From: Planococcus versutus
GTDB taxonomy: Bacteria; Bacillota; Bacilli; Bacillales_A; Planococcaceae
Reading direction: 5' to 3'
Assembly: GCF_001186155.3 (NCBI RefSeq)
Contig: NZ_CP016540.2
Coordinates: forward strand, 1,280,001 to 1,344,000
DNA: 64,000 bases
The notes beneath the pieces are model-generated. The model worked only from the letters and a program-made list of their open reading frames with translations. It was not told the origin of the DNA and did no database searches. This document shows positions 17,314-26,632 of the stretch, in pieces. Position numbers and translations under genes: made by a program. The stretch's first letter is position 1; each line of letters opens with the position of its first letter.

Positions 17314-18690
17314 ATGACTGCTTACTATAAAGAATTGCAACCTGCAGATGCCTACCGCATTCGGTTGCCATATCCATTTTCAAATTACGATCGCCAGCTT
17401 TTGACTATGCTGTATCAATCGATGATTGGAGCAGAAGCAATATCGCTTTACTTAACTTTATGGGCTGAAGGTGAAGCATCGACAGAAGAGTCGAGTCATT
17501 ATACAGTGATGAATACTTTAGGAATTCCGATTTCAAAAATTTTTGAAGCGAGAATTCAATTAGAAGCGATTGGGTTACTGAAAACTTATAGAAACGATAG
17601 CAGTGAACGCTCTTTTATATATGAATTGTGTCCACCACTCGATCCGAAAACTTTTTTTATGGATCCATTGCTGTCGATGTTTTTGTTTAGTAAAATCGGG
17701 GAAACGTCATACCGAAAAATACGCAAACGCTTTTTAATTGAAACTGAAATTCCTGCTGACTTTAAAGAGGTATCGCGAACATTTACAGATATTTTCCAAC
17801 CTGTTCACGCAAAAGTGGGATATCCCCCTGAAAAAGAAGATTTTCAAGAGCGTAAAAAGGGTAGCTATGTTACAGAGTCAGATTTTGATTTTGATCTGCT
17901 TCAGCAAGGTTTATCCGAGTCAATGGTACCGAGACGCGTATTGACAGCTAGCATTAAAGCTTATATTGCGAAATTAGCATTCTTGTATAGTTGGGGACCA
18001 TTCGATATGCAACTAGTTGTCATGCGAGCAATTGAAGGCAACTATCATTTATCCATCGAAAACTTGAAAAAAGAAGCAACCGAATATTACAAAGCAAAAG
18101 TTTCTACAACAGCACCTCAGCTTGTTCAAATGTATAAAGTAGCGGAAAAAAAACCGACCATAGATGAATCTCCAAAAACAAGACAAGATGAATTACTAGT
18201 TTATTTAGAGACCGCACCACCTATTCAAATACTGCGAGACATTGCTAATGGCAGTGAGCCTTTGCCGGCGGATCTCGAACTGGCAAATCAATTAGTTACA
18301 AGCCATGGAATGGAACCGGCTGTGGTGAATGTCTTGCTTCAATACGTTTTGCTTCGCACAGATATGAAGTTAACAAAAGCTTACGTGGAAAAAATCGCTT
18401 CACATTGGTTACGCAAGAATATTACAACGGCTAAAGACGCGATGGAAATTGCCCGTGTCGAACATACGCAATATATGAAATGGAAATCTGAAGGTTCTCC
18501 AACAACTGCGGCTAAGCCATTTACAGGTAATGGGAATCATAAACCGGTGCGTGAAGAAAAGTTGCCGGAATGGTTTCATAAAAAAGATCAAGTGTCTGCT
18601 CTTAAAGCAGAGCCGAAAAACGAAAGTCTAGAAATTGAAAAGCAAAAGCTTCTTGCGAAACTGGCGCTGAAGAAAGGAAAAGGTGGTTAA
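17314..18690 (+). CDS. dnaB: Replication initiation and membrane attachment protein DnaB
   Basis: 458 residues, Firmicute DnaB (not the helicase). It acts with DnaD and DnaI to load the replicative helicase at oriC and to restart forks. The N-terminal DnaD-like winged-helix region (about 1-200) begins AYRIRLPYPFSNYDRQLLTMLYQSMIG; the C-terminal helical domain includes MEPAVVNVLLQYVLL and WLRKNITTAKDAMEIAR, followed by a charged tail. dnaI starts at the next base. The divergent middle is normal for the family. Confidence 0.93.
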   Translation: MTAYYKELQPADAYRIRLPYPFSNYDRQLLTMLYQSMIGAEAISLYLTLWAEGEASTEESSHYTVMNTLGIPISKIFEARIQLEAIGLLKTYRNDSSERSFIYELCPPLDPKTFFMDPLLSMFLFSKIGETSYRKIRKRFLIETEIPADFKEVSRTFTDIFQPVHAKVGYPPEKEDFQERKKGSYVTESDFDFDLLQQGLSESMVPRRVLTASIKAYIAKLAFLYSWGPFDMQLVVMRAIEGNYHLSIENLKKEATEYYKAKVSTTAPQLVQMYKVAEKKPTIDESPKTRQDELLVYLETAPPIQILRDIANGSEPLPADLELANQLVTSHGMEPAVVNVLLQYVLLRTDMKLTKAYVEKIASHWLRKNITTAKDAMEIARVEHTQYMKWKSEGSPTTAAKPFTGNGNHKPVREEKLPEWFHKKDQVSALKAEPKNESLEIEKQKLLAKLALKKGKGG

Positions 18691-19626
18691 ATGGAACCGA
18701 TTAGCGAAACCTTAAAACGCGTAGTCAATGCACCTGCTTTTTCTGAGCGTTATAGTGAAATGCGTAAAGAAGTATTGGCTCATCCAGGTGTTCAAAAATT
18801 TCTTGAAGACCATTCAGATGAAATTGATGCACCTACAATTGACAGAGGACTTCACAAGCTATACGAGTATATCGACCAGTCCCATGATTGCAATAAATGT
18901 CCAAGTCTTGACGGGTGTATCAACCATTTGAAAGGCTTTGAACCGAATCTTGTACTGGAACGTGGCACCATTGGTATTTCGTATACACAATGTCGGTTGA
19001 AAGACGTTAACGACAATAAACGTCACGCCTCATCTTTAATCCATAGCATGTATATGCCAAAAGAAGTGATGCAAGCAACACTTTCAGGATTTGAATTAGA
19101 CGATAGCCGCATGGAAGCATTTCGGACAGTTGGTGAATTTCTAGATCAGGCAACCGGTCCAGACAACTTGCCTGAAAAAGGGTTATACCTTTACGGACAA
19201 TTCGGAATTGGGAAGTCTTACTTATTAAGCGCAGTAGCTAACGAACTAGCTGATATCAATGTCAAAACAGTATTGGTATTTGTACCTGAATTCATGCGTG
19301 AAATGAAACAAGCGATTGGAGATCAAACTTTACAGGAAAAAGTGGATTATGTGAAAAAAGCAGATGTCTTAATGCTCGATGACATTGGAGCAGAAGCAAT
19401 GTCGAGCTGGACGCGTGACGAAGTACTCGGTACAATTCTTCATTACCGGATGTCAGAAAAGCTACCGACGTTTATGTCATCAAACTTTAGTTACAGCGAG
19501 CTAGAATACCATTTAACGTATTCACAGCGTGGTGAGAAAGAAGATTTAAAAGCGGCGCGCATCATGGAACGCATTCGCGCGTTAACGACGCCCGTTATGC
19601 TTGATGGACGTAATCGACGAAATTAA
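18691..19626 (+). CDS. dnaI: Primosomal protein DnaI (helicase loader)
   Basis: 311 residues. The N-terminal zinc-binding domain has Cys67, Cys70, Cys76 and Cys101. The AAA+ domain has Walker A at about 169-176 (GQFGIGKS), Walker B (VLMLDDIGAE) and a sensor segment with TFMSSN. It loads the replicative helicase onto DNA with DnaB and DnaD. ATG directly after the dnaB stop, with AAAGGTGG before it. The ytxC gene found between dnaI and thrS in B. subtilis is missing. Confidence 0.95.
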   Translation: MEPISETLKRVVNAPAFSERYSEMRKEVLAHPGVQKFLEDHSDEIDAPTIDRGLHKLYEYIDQSHDCNKCPSLDGCINHLKGFEPNLVLERGTIGISYTQCRLKDVNDNKRHASSLIHSMYMPKEVMQATLSGFELDDSRMEAFRTVGEFLDQATGPDNLPEKGLYLYGQFGIGKSYLLSAVANELADINVKTVLVFVPEFMREMKQAIGDQTLQEKVDYVKKADVLMLDDIGAEAMSSWTRDEVLGTILHYRMSEKLPTFMSSNFSYSELEYHLTYSQRGEKEDLKAARIMERIRALTTPVMLDGRNRRN

Positions 19627-19638
19627 GCGCTAGAACTA

Positions 19639-19667
19639 TTGCATTTTGGAACAATTCGGTTTATAGT
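19639..19667 (+). promoter_or_regulatory. Promoter of the thrS T-box transcript
   Basis: TTGCAT, 17-nt spacer, TATAGT, immediately after dnaI. Confidence 0.65.
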
Positions 19668-19673
19668 AATAAC

Positions 19674-19943
19674 AATCAAATCAAGATATTACATGCAATG
19701 ACGAGGACATGAGCGGAAATTACGACTTTCAGAGAGAGAAGCCTAGGCTGTAAGCTTCTTAAGTTAAGTTTTTCTTGTTTACCCCCTCCGAGCAGCAGCT
19801 GTGAACAGTTTTTTAGTAGCAGCTGACGGTACCGGCCTGTTAGCCGATGCAGAGCTTCTTTCAATACGGATTTGTCCCTATTGAAGTGAAGAAGGGTGGA
19901 ACCACGAGCTAAAGCTTCGTCCCTTTTGGGATGGAGCTTTTTT
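19674..19943 (+). ncRNA. T-box leader controlling thrS
   Basis: The T-box sequence AGGGTGGAACCACG is at 19893-19906 and pairs with uncharged tRNA ends in this RNA class. The terminator follows (19912-19923 with 19928-19939, then T6). ACC at 19831-19833, in GACGGTACCGGCC, is a candidate threonine specifier, though it is close to the conserved linker and not certain. Uncharged tRNA-Thr would stabilise the antiterminator and allow thrS transcription. Confidence 0.9.
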
Positions 19944-19956
19944 GTGTGGAGAAAAA

Positions 19957-20133
19957 GAAAGCGCAAGCCGCTGTACAGAGGAACATAAGCTAAGTGCGCG
20001 ACTTCCTGTCGCAACGCTTACGTGATCCGCATCCTGCGGACCTCCGACAGGCATAAGATGGACTTCCGAAGCGGCGTTTTGCCGCACAGGAAAGACAGCT
20101 TATGACCCGAGGAGCAGGTCATTGCAGCTAGAC
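19957..20133 (+). repeat. Composite intergenic repeat, copy A1
   Basis: Its right half (20042-20133) is nearly identical to copy A2, with two differences. Its left half carries a different module with the hairpins GCGACTTCCTGTCGC (19998-20012) and CCGCATCCTGCGG. It looks like two repeat types fused or nested. The tip hairpin is GCGGC-GTTTT-GCCGC. Confidence 0.75.
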
Positions 20134-20137
20134 CGAG

Positions 20138-20251
20138 AAAAGCGGAAATGGCCGTTTTGCTCCGACAGGCATAAGATGGACTTCCGAAGCGGTGTTTTGC
20201 CGCGCAGGAAAGACAGCTTATGACCCGAGGAGCAGGTCATTGCAGCTAGAC
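20138..20251 (+). repeat. Intergenic palindromic repeat, copy A2
   Basis: 114 bp from AAAAGCGGAA to GCAGCTAGAC. Nested arms: AATGGCC with GGTCATT, TGCTCC with GGAGCA, GCATAAG with CTTATG, tip GCGGT-GTTTT-GCCGC. It lies between the T-box terminator and the thrS start, so it becomes part of the read-through mRNA. Confidence 0.85.
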
Positions 20252-20339
20252 AAAAACCAAGACAAGAAAACTGATGAGCGTCTACCAGACCCTGTGGCAT
20301 AGACAGTTGATCGAGATCTAACTAAAAGGAGAGATTGGC

Positions 20340-22268
20340 ATGGCAGACATGATTCAACTAAAATTCCCGGATGGAGCAGTAAAAGAATTCGAACAAGGCA
20401 TAACTACTGAGGAAATCGCACAATCAATTAGCCCAGGGTTGCGGAAAAAAGCATTAGCTGGAAAAATGGGCGACAACTTAGTCGATTTGCGTGCACCGTT
20501 AAAAGAAGATGGAGAGATTGCGATCATCACACCTGAATCTGAAGAAGGGTTAGAAGTACTGCGCCACAGCACTGCACATTTATTGGCACAAGCCATCAAG
20601 CGGATGTACCCAGACGCAAAACTTGGCGTGGGTCCAGTCATCGAAAACGGTTTTTATTACGATATTGATACAGAGTCAGCGATTACATCAGAAGACTTGC
20701 CATTGATTGAAAAAGAAATGAAAAAAATTATCAATGAAAACGTAGAAATCGTTCGACATGATGTGACTCGTGCAGAAGCACAAAAACGATTTGCAGCAAT
20801 TGAAGATCCATATAAATTGGAACTTCTTGAAGCCATTCCTGAAGATGATCAAGTATCCATTTATGAACAAGGCGACTTTTTCGACCTTTGTCGAGGGGTT
20901 CACGTACCATCCACTGGTAAATTAAAAGAATTTAAATTATTAAGTGTTGCCGGCGCCTATTGGAGAGGGAACAGCGATAATAAAATGCTTCAACGCATTT
21001 ACGGAACTGCTTTTTTCAAAAAAGAAGACTTAAAAGCCCATATTGAAATGCTTGAAGAAGCAAAAGAACGCGATCACCGCAAAATCGGAAAAGAACTAAA
21101 CTTATTTATGAACTCTCAAAAAGTTGGTCAAGGTTTGCCAATGTGGCTTCCAAAAGGTGCAACCATCCGACGTATCATCGAACGTTATATTGTCGATAAA
21201 GAAGAACGATTAGGCTATGAACACGTGTATACACCTGTACTAGGTAGCGTAGAGTTGTACAAAACAAGTGGACATTGGGATCATTATCAAGATGACATGT
21301 TCCCCGTGATGAAAATGGATAATGAAGAATTGGTATTGCGTCCAATGAACTGTCCACACCACATGATGATTTTCAAACAAGGCATTCATTCGTATCGTCA
21401 AATGCCTGTTCGAATTGCTGAACTTGGATTGATGCACCGTTATGAAATGTCAGGTGCATTATCAGGACTTCAACGTGTTCGTGGAATGACATTAAATGAT
21501 GCTCACTTATTTGTTCGTCCAGACCAAATTAAAGAAGAATTTAAAAAAGTTGTTAATTTAATTGTTGAAGTTTATAAGGATTTCGACATTAAGGACTATT
21601 CGTTCCGTTTGTCTTATCGTGATCCAGCAGACAAAGAAAAGTATTTTGACGATGATGCAATGTGGGACCGTGCACAAACTATGTTGAAACAAGCAATGGA
21701 TGAAATGGGAATCGACTACGAAGCAGCAGAAGGCGAAGCAGCATTTTACGGACCAAAAGTAGACGTTCAAGTGAAAACAGCTCTTGGTAAACAAGAAACC
21801 CTGTCGACAGTTCAACTGGATTTCTTACTACCAGAACGTTTTGAGTTATCGTATATTGGTGAAGATGGCAAACAGCATCGTCCGGTTGTCATTCACCGCG
21901 GAGTTGTTTCTACAATGGAGCGTTTTGTCGCTTTCTTAATAGAAGAATACAAAGGAGCTTTCCCAACATGGTTAGCACCTATCCAAGTTGAGATGATTCC
22001 CGTATCGCTTGATGCTCACAGCGACTATACAAGAAAATTGCAAGAAAAACTGCAGTGTCATAAAATTCGTGTCGATATTGACGAGCGAGATGAAAAACTG
22101 GGGTATAAAATTCGCGAAGCACAAATGCAAAAAGTGCCGTATATGCTTGTCATCGGTGACAAAGAACTTGAAGATGGATCGGTTAATGTTCGTAAGTACG
22201 GGGAGCAGAAATCTGAAAGCATGCCGTTTGAAGACTTTGTTAAACTAGTTCAAAGCGAACTTCGTTAA
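20340..22268 (+). CDS. thrS: Threonine-tRNA ligase
   Basis: 642 residues, ATG after AAAGGAGAG. TGS domain at 1-65; editing domain with His76, His80 (HSTAH), Cys184 and His188; class II catalytic core with zinc ligand Cys338 ([11 protein letters not shown]), the motif 2 region [19 protein letters not shown], and motif 3 near the C-terminal part; anticodon-binding domain about 540-642. It charges tRNA-Thr. The 713-base gap upstream holds a T-box and two repeat copies. Confidence 0.97.
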   Translation: MADMIQLKFPDGAVKEFEQGITTEEIAQSISPGLRKKALAGKMGDNLVDLRAPLKEDGEIAIITPESEEGLEVLRHSTAHLLAQAIKRMYPDAKLGVGPVIENGFYYDIDTESAITSEDLPLIEKEMKKIINENVEIVRHDVTRAEAQKRFAAIEDPYKLELLEAIPEDDQVSIYEQGDFFDLCRGVHVPSTGKLKEFKLLSVAGAYWRGNSDNKMLQRIYGTAFFKKEDLKAHIEMLEEAKERDHRKIGKELNLFMNSQKVGQGLPMWLPKGATIRRIIERYIVDKEERLGYEHVYTPVLGSVELYKTSGHWDHYQDDMFPVMKMDNEELVLRPMNCPHHMMIFKQGIHSYRQMPVRIAELGLMHRYEMSGALSGLQRVRGMTLNDAHLFVRPDQIKEEFKKVVNLIVEVYKDFDIKDYSFRLSYRDPADKEKYFDDDAMWDRAQTMLKQAMDEMGIDYEAAEGEAAFYGPKVDVQVKTALGKQETLSTVQLDFLLPERFELSYIGEDGKQHRPVVIHRGVVSTMERFVAFLIEEYKGAFPTWLAPIQVEMIPVSLDAHSDYTRKLQEKLQCHKIRVDIDERDEKLGYKIREAQMQKVPYMLVIGDKELEDGSVNVRKYGEQKSESMPFEDFVKLVQSELR

Positions 22269-22273
22269 ACAGC

Positions 22274-22302
22274 TTGACAGTAGCATGTGTAAATGCTATT
22301 AT
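22274..22302 (+). promoter_or_regulatory. Strong promoter of infC-rpmI-rplT
   Basis: Consensus TTGACA, 17-nt spacer, extended -10 TGCTATTAT, directly after thrS. Confidence 0.85.
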
Positions 22303-22308
22303 GAATAA

Positions 22309-22461
22309 GGTTATAGAATACTTATATGTGCAAGCAGGAGCACCCGCTTCTCACCTGATCGACCGATTGTTGGCAGGTATACACGATTGACTTTTACACG
22401 CAGAAAGACGCGTGTCGTCATATTTGCGGGTGGACCTCTGTGGTCCATCCGCTTTTGTTTT
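22309..22461 (+). ncRNA. L20-type leader with attenuator before infC
   Basis: A leader of about 230 nt. A terminator hairpin (GCGGGTGGACC 22426-22436 with GGTCCATCCGC 22442-22452, then T-rich) lies about 75 nt before infC. In B. subtilis, ribosomal protein L20 binds this leader and promotes termination; the position and operon fit that mechanism. I did not confirm the L20-binding fold. Confidence 0.7.
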
Positions 22462-22537
22462 GATCGGAAGCCTGTAAACCGGTTCGGCCGGTTCACACAT
22501 TTAAGCTATTCGCGACACTATCCGGAGGTGGATTACT

Positions 22538-23056
22538 ATTAGCAAAGACATTAATGTAAATGACGGTATTCGTGCACGTGAGTTGCGAGTTATTGATCAA
22601 AACGGTGAACAACTTGGCATCAAAACACGCATCGAAGCACTTGAAATTGCAGCTCGTGTCAACTTGGATCTTGTTCTTGTGGCTCCTCAAGCTAAGCCGC
22701 CGGTTGCTCGAATCATGGACCATGGTAAATTCAAGTTTGAGCAGCAAAAGAAAGATCGTGAAATCCGTAAAAATCAGAAAGTGATTGTCGTCAAAGAAGT
22801 ACGCTTAAGCCCTTCAATTGACGATCACGATTTCAACACGAAACTTCGCAACGCGATCAAGTTCCTTGAAAAAGGTGACAAAGTGAAAGCTTCTATTCGT
22901 TTTAAAGGCCGTGCAATTACGCACAAAGAAATTGGTCAACGTGTTCTTGAACGCTTCGCAGAAGAGTGCAAAGACGTTGCGACAGTTGAACAGCGCCCGA
23001 AAATGGATGGTCGCAGCATGTTCTTGATGCTTGCACCAATCAACGAAAAAGAATAA
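22538..23056 (+). CDS. infC: Translation initiation factor IF-3, ATT start
   Basis: 172 residues if translation starts at the ATT at 22538, 7 nt after GGAGGTG. The conserved N-terminus ([16 protein letters not shown]) is encoded from there, and no ATG, GTG or TTG in frame precedes it; a TTG at 22583 would cut off the first conserved strand. IF-3 itself discriminates against non-canonical starts, so an AUU start gives autoregulation, as known for E. coli infC. N-domain about 1-75 and C-domain 80-172 ([26 protein letters not shown]) are complete. Confidence 0.93.
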   Translation: MSKDINVNDGIRARELRVIDQNGEQLGIKTRIEALEIAARVNLDLVLVAPQAKPPVARIMDHGKFKFEQQKKDREIRKNQKVIVVKEVRLSPSIDDHDFNTKLRNAIKFLEKGDKVKASIRFKGRAITHKEIGQRVLERFAEECKDVATVEQRPKMDGRSMFLMLAPINEKE

Positions 23057-23085
23057 AAGAGATCATTGTTTAGGAGGAATTCGAA

Positions 23086-23286
23086 ATGCCGAAAATGAAA
23101 AGCCATAGCGGCGCATCAAAACGTTTCAAAAAAACGGGTACTGGTAAAGTAAGACGCCACAGCTCGCACACTAGTCACTTATTCGCAAACAAATCAACAA
23201 AGCAAAAGCGTAAACTTCGCAAAGGGAAATTAGTTTCTTCAGGCGACTTGAAACGCATCAAATCATTAATCTATAACATGAAATAA
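23086..23286 (+). CDS. rpmI: 50S ribosomal protein L35
   Basis: 66 residues, very basic. Begins [20 protein letters not shown] and has the conserved [10 protein letters not shown] segment. TAGGAGGAAT precedes the ATG. Second gene of the infC operon, 29 bases after infC. A large-subunit protein in the usual position before L20. Confidence 0.98.
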   Translation: MPKMKSHSGASKRFKKTGTGKVRRHSSHTSHLFANKSTKQKRKLRKGKLVSSGDLKRIKSLIYNMK

Positions 23287-23339
23287 GAAAAGCGAAACAA
23301 AAAATCGAATTTTATATATTCAGCAGGAGGTAATGTGAT

Positions 23340-23699
23340 ATGCCACGCGTAAAAGGTGGAACAGTGACGCGTCAGCGTCGTAAAAAGGTCATTAAATTAG
23401 CAAAAGGTTATTATGGTGCAAAGCACATCCTTTTCAAAGTAGCAAATCAACAAGTTATGAAGTCAGGTAACTATGCTTACCGTGACCGTCGCAACAAAAA
23501 ACGTGATTTCCGTAGATTGTGGATTACACGCATCAACGCAGCAGCACGTATGAACGAAATTTCATACAGCCGTCTTATGCACGGATTAAAAGTTGCGGGT
23601 ATCGATATCAACCGTAAAATGCTAGCTGAAATCGCTGTATCTGATGCAGCTGCATTCACAGCATTGGTTGATCAAGCAAAAAAAGCAGTAACTAAGTAA
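23340..23699 (+). CDS. rplT: 50S ribosomal protein L20
   Basis: 119 residues, basic. [19 protein letters not shown] and [21 protein letters not shown] are hallmarks. It binds 23S rRNA early in assembly and, in Bacillus, also represses its own operon by binding the leader. CAGGAGG precedes the ATG. No simple terminator follows directly; repeat copy C begins 2 bases after the stop. Confidence 0.98.
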   Translation: MPRVKGGTVTRQRRKKVIKLAKGYYGAKHILFKVANQQVMKSGNYAYRDRRNKKRDFRRLWITRINAAARMNEISYSRLMHGLKVAGIDINRKMLAEIAVSDAAAFTALVDQAKKAVTK

Positions 23700-23701
23700 T
23701 T

Positions 23702-23842
23702 AAAAGCGAAAGTGCCTGTTCAGACCCGACAGGCTTAAGGCGGACCACCGAAGCGACGCTTTTTGTCACATAGAGGGTTGACTTAAGTCCCGAGGGTCTA
23801 GGCACTGTAGCTAGATAATAAAAAAGCGGAAGTGTCTGTTCA
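23702..23842 (+). repeat. Intergenic palindromic repeat, copy C, plus the head of a second truncated copy
   Basis: 23702-23816 is a full copy: arms AGTGCCT with AGGCACT and AGACCC with GGGTCT, plus CTTAAG on both sides, tip around GAC/GTC, end TGTAGCTAGAT. From 23822 AAAAGCGGAAGTGTCTG repeats the 5' end of the family, then similarity stops. It may also serve as the 3' end of the L20 operon. Confidence 0.8.
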
Positions 23843-23908
23843 TTGTGGCCAATAGACCATCACACAACTAGAAAGCTACAATGCTCAAGCATAAAGCGAA
23901 CAATAAAA

Positions 23909-23938
23909 AAGACTGACGAATTTTCGTCAGTCTTTTCT
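23909..23938 (+). terminator. Terminator before ysdA
   Basis: AAGACTGACGAA (23909-23920) pairs with TTCGTCAGTCTT (23923-23934), a near-loopless 12-bp stem ending in T-rich sequence. It closes the infC-rplT unit. Confidence 0.8.
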
Positions 23939-23954
23939 TATGGAGGAAAATCTT

Positions 23955-24224
23955 ATGTTTTCGATTATTTTGGGTTATATAGCAATCCTATCAGCGATGG
24001 CCATGGCCATGATGAAAATAGACAAACGCCAAGCGCAACATCATGGACAACGCATTCCTGAAAAAAACTTGTGGATTATTGCGATTGTAGGCGGTGGCAT
24101 TGGCGCTTATCTCGGCATGATGTTATTTCGTCATAAAACAAAGCACACCAACTTTCGCATCGGTTTTCTTGTTCTGGCCATGCTCGATGTTGCCATAATA
24201 GGATGGAGCTATCAAAATTTCTAA
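23955..24224 (+). CDS. ysdA: DUF1294 membrane protein (YsdA-like)
   Basis: 89 residues from the ATG at 23955, 8 nt after GGAGG; the ATG at 23940 overlaps that ribosome site and the terminator. Three membrane helices (about 2-17, 37-57, 68-86) and the family signature R-I-P-E-x-x-L-W followed by GGGIGAYLGMMLFRHKTKH. Function unknown. In B. subtilis ysdA also follows rplT. Starting just after a terminator, it may depend on read-through. Confidence 0.85.
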   Translation: MFSIILGYIAILSAMAMAMMKIDKRQAQHHGQRIPEKNLWIIAIVGGGIGAYLGMMLFRHKTKHTNFRIGFLVLAMLDVAIIGWSYQNF

Positions 24225-24237
24225 ACAAATTAACTAC

Positions 24238-24624
24238 TTAGCTGTTGTGTTTCATTAATTGTTCTACTGGGTTTTGCCAGCTGATTTTAGCGTCTGGGTA
24301 ATTCATGTTGATTTCTTTTTCAAGAAAGTGAAAATCTTCTTTTGTGAAGCCTTGCAGCCGATCTGGGTTTTCAACCCACACAGAAATTGAAACAACTTCA
24401 AACGCATTTTCAGTCGTGCCCAAGTATTTTTCACCTTCAAATAGCACACCGCGTAATGCAACAAAGAAGTTTTTTCGAACGTTCTTTACGTCATCTAAAA
24501 AGTAATAACTTCCAGACTCGAGAGCGGTGTCTAACTTTCTTTTTGGGTCGACAATATAGCGGATCAAGCGATAGAATAAATAGATGATCAATGCTAATAC
24601 AATAAGGCGTATAAGAAAAGCCAT
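24238..24624 (-). CDS. ysdB: YsdB-like single-pass membrane protein
   Basis: 128 residues, one N-terminal helix (3-22) followed by a cytoplasmic region with KRKLDTALESGSYYFLDD and LRGVLFEGEKYLG. Position and opposite orientation match B. subtilis ysdB, annotated as a sigma-W pathway protein. The reverse-strand ribosome site GGGGG lies just upstream of the ATG. Convergent with ysdA; 13 bases separate the stops. Confidence 0.75.
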   Translation of the reverse strand: MAFLIRLIVLALIIYLFYRLIRYIVDPKRKLDTALESGSYYFLDDVKNVRKNFFVALRGVLFEGEKYLGTTENAFEVVSISVWVENPDRLQGFTKEDFHFLEKEINMNYPDAKISWQNPVEQLMKHNS

Positions 24625-24716
24625 TAAAATTACCCCCTGAGTTCCATAGTCCTATACACATTATACGATCCAAAAGCAGTTTAGTTTCAAGATATATTTG
24701 AAAAGGAGAGTTCTTT

Positions 24717-25202
24717 ATGAAATTACAAGAATTATTCAAAATGCAAGCAGAATTAGATCATTTTATTCAATCAAATCAGAACATAACAGAAGACGTTTTT
24801 CGTAAAAAAGGTCTTTCATTACTAGTGGAACTAGCAGAACTTGCCAATGAAACACGTTGCTTTAAATTTTGGAGTTCGAAAAAAGCGTCTGAGCGTTCTG
24901 TGATTCTAGAAGAATATGTGGACTCAATCCACTTTTTACTATCACTGGGTATTGAAAAAGATTTAAATACATTAGAAAATTGGCCAGAGCCGATTTCTGA
25001 AAAAGACTTAACAGAGCTTTTTTTACAAACGCAGTATGCGATTCAAGCGTTTCTTAAAAATTACTCGATGTCGAACTACATGGAAATCTGGAGTTGTTAC
25101 GGCGGAATTGCCGTTGCTTTAGAATTTAGCTACGATGAAGTGCTTGATGCATACATGAAGAAGAACAAAACCAATTACGATCGTCAAAATGAAGGATATT
25201 GA
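24717..25202 (+). CDS. All-alpha dUTP diphosphatase (dUTPase_2 family)
   Basis: 161 residues. The metal-binding pattern of the dimeric MazG-like dUTPases is visible: Glu38 and Glu41 (LLVELAELANE), then Glu66 and Asp69 (EEYVDSIHF), with the intervening TRCFKFWS. It would hydrolyse dUTP to dUMP, keeping uracil out of DNA. AAAGGAGAG lies before the ATG. The gene is inserted between ysdB and ysdC relative to B. subtilis. Confidence 0.85.
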   Translation: MKLQELFKMQAELDHFIQSNQNITEDVFRKKGLSLLVELAELANETRCFKFWSSKKASERSVILEEYVDSIHFLLSLGIEKDLNTLENWPEPISEKDLTELFLQTQYAIQAFLKNYSMSNYMEIWSCYGGIAVALEFSYDEVLDAYMKKNKTNYDRQNEGY

Positions 25203-25277
25203 TAAACGAATGTTTTGATAATTGGTAGAAATTGCTTTATACTAAGTGAGTAGTAAACTATTTAGGAGGTCGAAATA

Positions 25278-26366
25278 ATGACTAAGTTGGATGAAACACA
25301 AGTAATGTTAAAAGAATTAACAGACGCTAATGGCATACCAGGAAATGAACGCCAATCACGTGAAGTCATGAAAAAATACATATCTCCATTTGCTGATTCA
25401 ATTGAAACAGACGGACTAGGAAGCTTAATAGCTAAAAAAGAAGGGTTAGCAGATGGGCCGAAAATCATGGTAGCTGGTCACTTGGACGAAGTCGGCTTTA
25501 TGATTACACAAGTAGATGAAAAAGGATTTTTGAAATTCCAACCAGTAGGTGGTTGGTGGTCGCAAGTTATGCTCGCGCAGCGTGTCACGATTACAACGCG
25601 AAGCGATAAAGAAATTATAGGTGTTATCGGATCAAAACCACCACATATTTTAACAGCAGAAGCACGTAAAAAACCTGTTGAAATTAAAGACATGTTTATT
25701 GATATCGGCGCTTCATCTCGTGAAGAAGTGAAAGAATGGGGCATCACGCCAGGCGATATGGTGACACCGTATTTTGAATTTACAGTGATGAACAACGACA
25801 AATTATTAATGGCCAAAGCATGGGATAACCGTATTGGGTGTGCCATTGCGATTGACGTTTTAAAAGGACTAAAAGGCGTTGACCACCCGAACGTCGTATA
25901 CGGAGTAGGTACTGTTCAAGAAGAAATTGGTTTGCGTGGCGCGAAAACAGCCACTGCTCAAATTCAGCCAGATATCGGATTTGCAGTAGACGTTGGGATC
26001 GCAGGTGACACACCGGGAATCACAAGCAAAGAGTCTACTAGTAAAATGGGTGACGGACCACAACTATTGCTTTTCGATGCTTCTATGGTTTCTCACCGTG
26101 GATTACGCGAACTAGTTGTCGACACGGCTGACGAAGCGGGCATTCCGTATCAGTTTGAAACGATTGCTGGCGGTGGAACAGATGCCGGATCTATCCATTT
26201 AACTGCAAATGGTGTTCCTGCACTTGCAATCGGTGTAGCCACGCGGTACATCCATTCGCACGCAGGCATCTTGCACCGAGACGATTACGAAAATGCCGTA
26301 AAATTGATCATCGAAGTGATCAAAAAGCTCGATAAGGATACAGTCGCGCGCATTACATTCGAATAA
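25278..26366 (+). CDS. ysdC: M42 family metallopeptidase (YsdC-like)
   Basis: 362 residues, ATG after TTAGGAGGTC. Two-metal aminopeptidase fold: His in [11 protein letters not shown], bridging Asp in [10 protein letters not shown], catalytic Glu and metal Glu in [11 protein letters not shown], Asp in [11 protein letters not shown], and final His in RYIHSHAGI. Relatives are glutamyl or leucyl aminopeptidases; older annotations call some of them endoglucanases. Likely cytoplasmic peptide turnover; substrate not deducible. Confidence 0.9.
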   Translation: MTKLDETQVMLKELTDANGIPGNERQSREVMKKYISPFADSIETDGLGSLIAKKEGLADGPKIMVAGHLDEVGFMITQVDEKGFLKFQPVGGWWSQVMLAQRVTITTRSDKEIIGVIGSKPPHILTAEARKKPVEIKDMFIDIGASSREEVKEWGITPGDMVTPYFEFTVMNNDKLLMAKAWDNRIGCAIAIDVLKGLKGVDHPNVVYGVGTVQEEIGLRGAKTATAQIQPDIGFAVDVGIAGDTPGITSKESTSKMGDGPQLLLFDASMVSHRGLRELVVDTADEAGIPYQFETIAGGGTDAGSIHLTANGVPALAIGVATRYIHSHAGILHRDDYENAVKLIIEVIKKLDKDTVARITFE

Positions 26367-26371
26367 AATCG

Positions 26372-26403
26372 AAAAACCCTTCGCTACGGCGAGGGGTTTT
26401 TTT
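26372..26403 (+). terminator. Terminator after ysdC
   Basis: AAAAACCCTTCGC (26372-26384) pairs with GGCGAGGGGTTTTT with a G-T pair, followed by T-rich sequence. Confidence 0.85.
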
Positions 26404-26405
26404 GC

Positions 26406-26525
26406 TTTGCAAACAACGTGATTTTTATGCAAATAAAGACGCTCTTGCCGCAAACAAACAGAGAGGTAGCGAAAAGAAAAATGTGCATTATGCAACTAAC
26501 TTTCTCTATCCCGCAAACAAACTCA
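26406..26525 (+). repeat. Degenerate array of about 21-nt repeats
   Basis: GCAAACAA-like boxes start at 26409, 26429, 26450, 26469 (weak), 26492 and 26513, about 21 nt apart. The longest identical pieces, CCGCAAACAAAC at 26448 and 26511, are three units apart. The array fills the gap between the ysdC terminator and the XRE promoter region. Confidence 0.55.
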
Positions 26526-26578
26526 ATAACCAGAATGTTTTTATCTGAATGTTAACTTTAGTTGACTTAATGTTAAGT

Positions 26579-26592
26579 ATAATGTACATTAT
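26579..26592 (+). promoter_or_regulatory. Palindromic operator over the XRE gene promoter
   Basis: ATAATGTACATTAT is a perfect 14-bp palindrome overlapping a TATAAT -10 (26578-26583). A TTGACT lies only 10 nt upstream of that -10, too close to serve as its -35. Autorepression by the downstream regulator is inferred. Confidence 0.5.
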
Positions 26593-26632
26593 GTTATATA
26601 TACCTAACATAAATAAAGGAAGGATGAAGCAG

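Noticed and set aside
19676..20300. Several minus-strand frames before thrS
   Set aside because: They fall in the T-box and repeat elements, which account for the sequence; no ribosome sites.
23843..24061. Open frame spanning the L20 operon end and ysdA
   Set aside because: It overlaps a terminator and ysdA in another frame and has no ribosome site.
26448..26522. CRISPR-like array
   Set aside because: The boxes are only about 8-12 nt with spacers near 10 nt and are degenerate; no cas genes are nearby.
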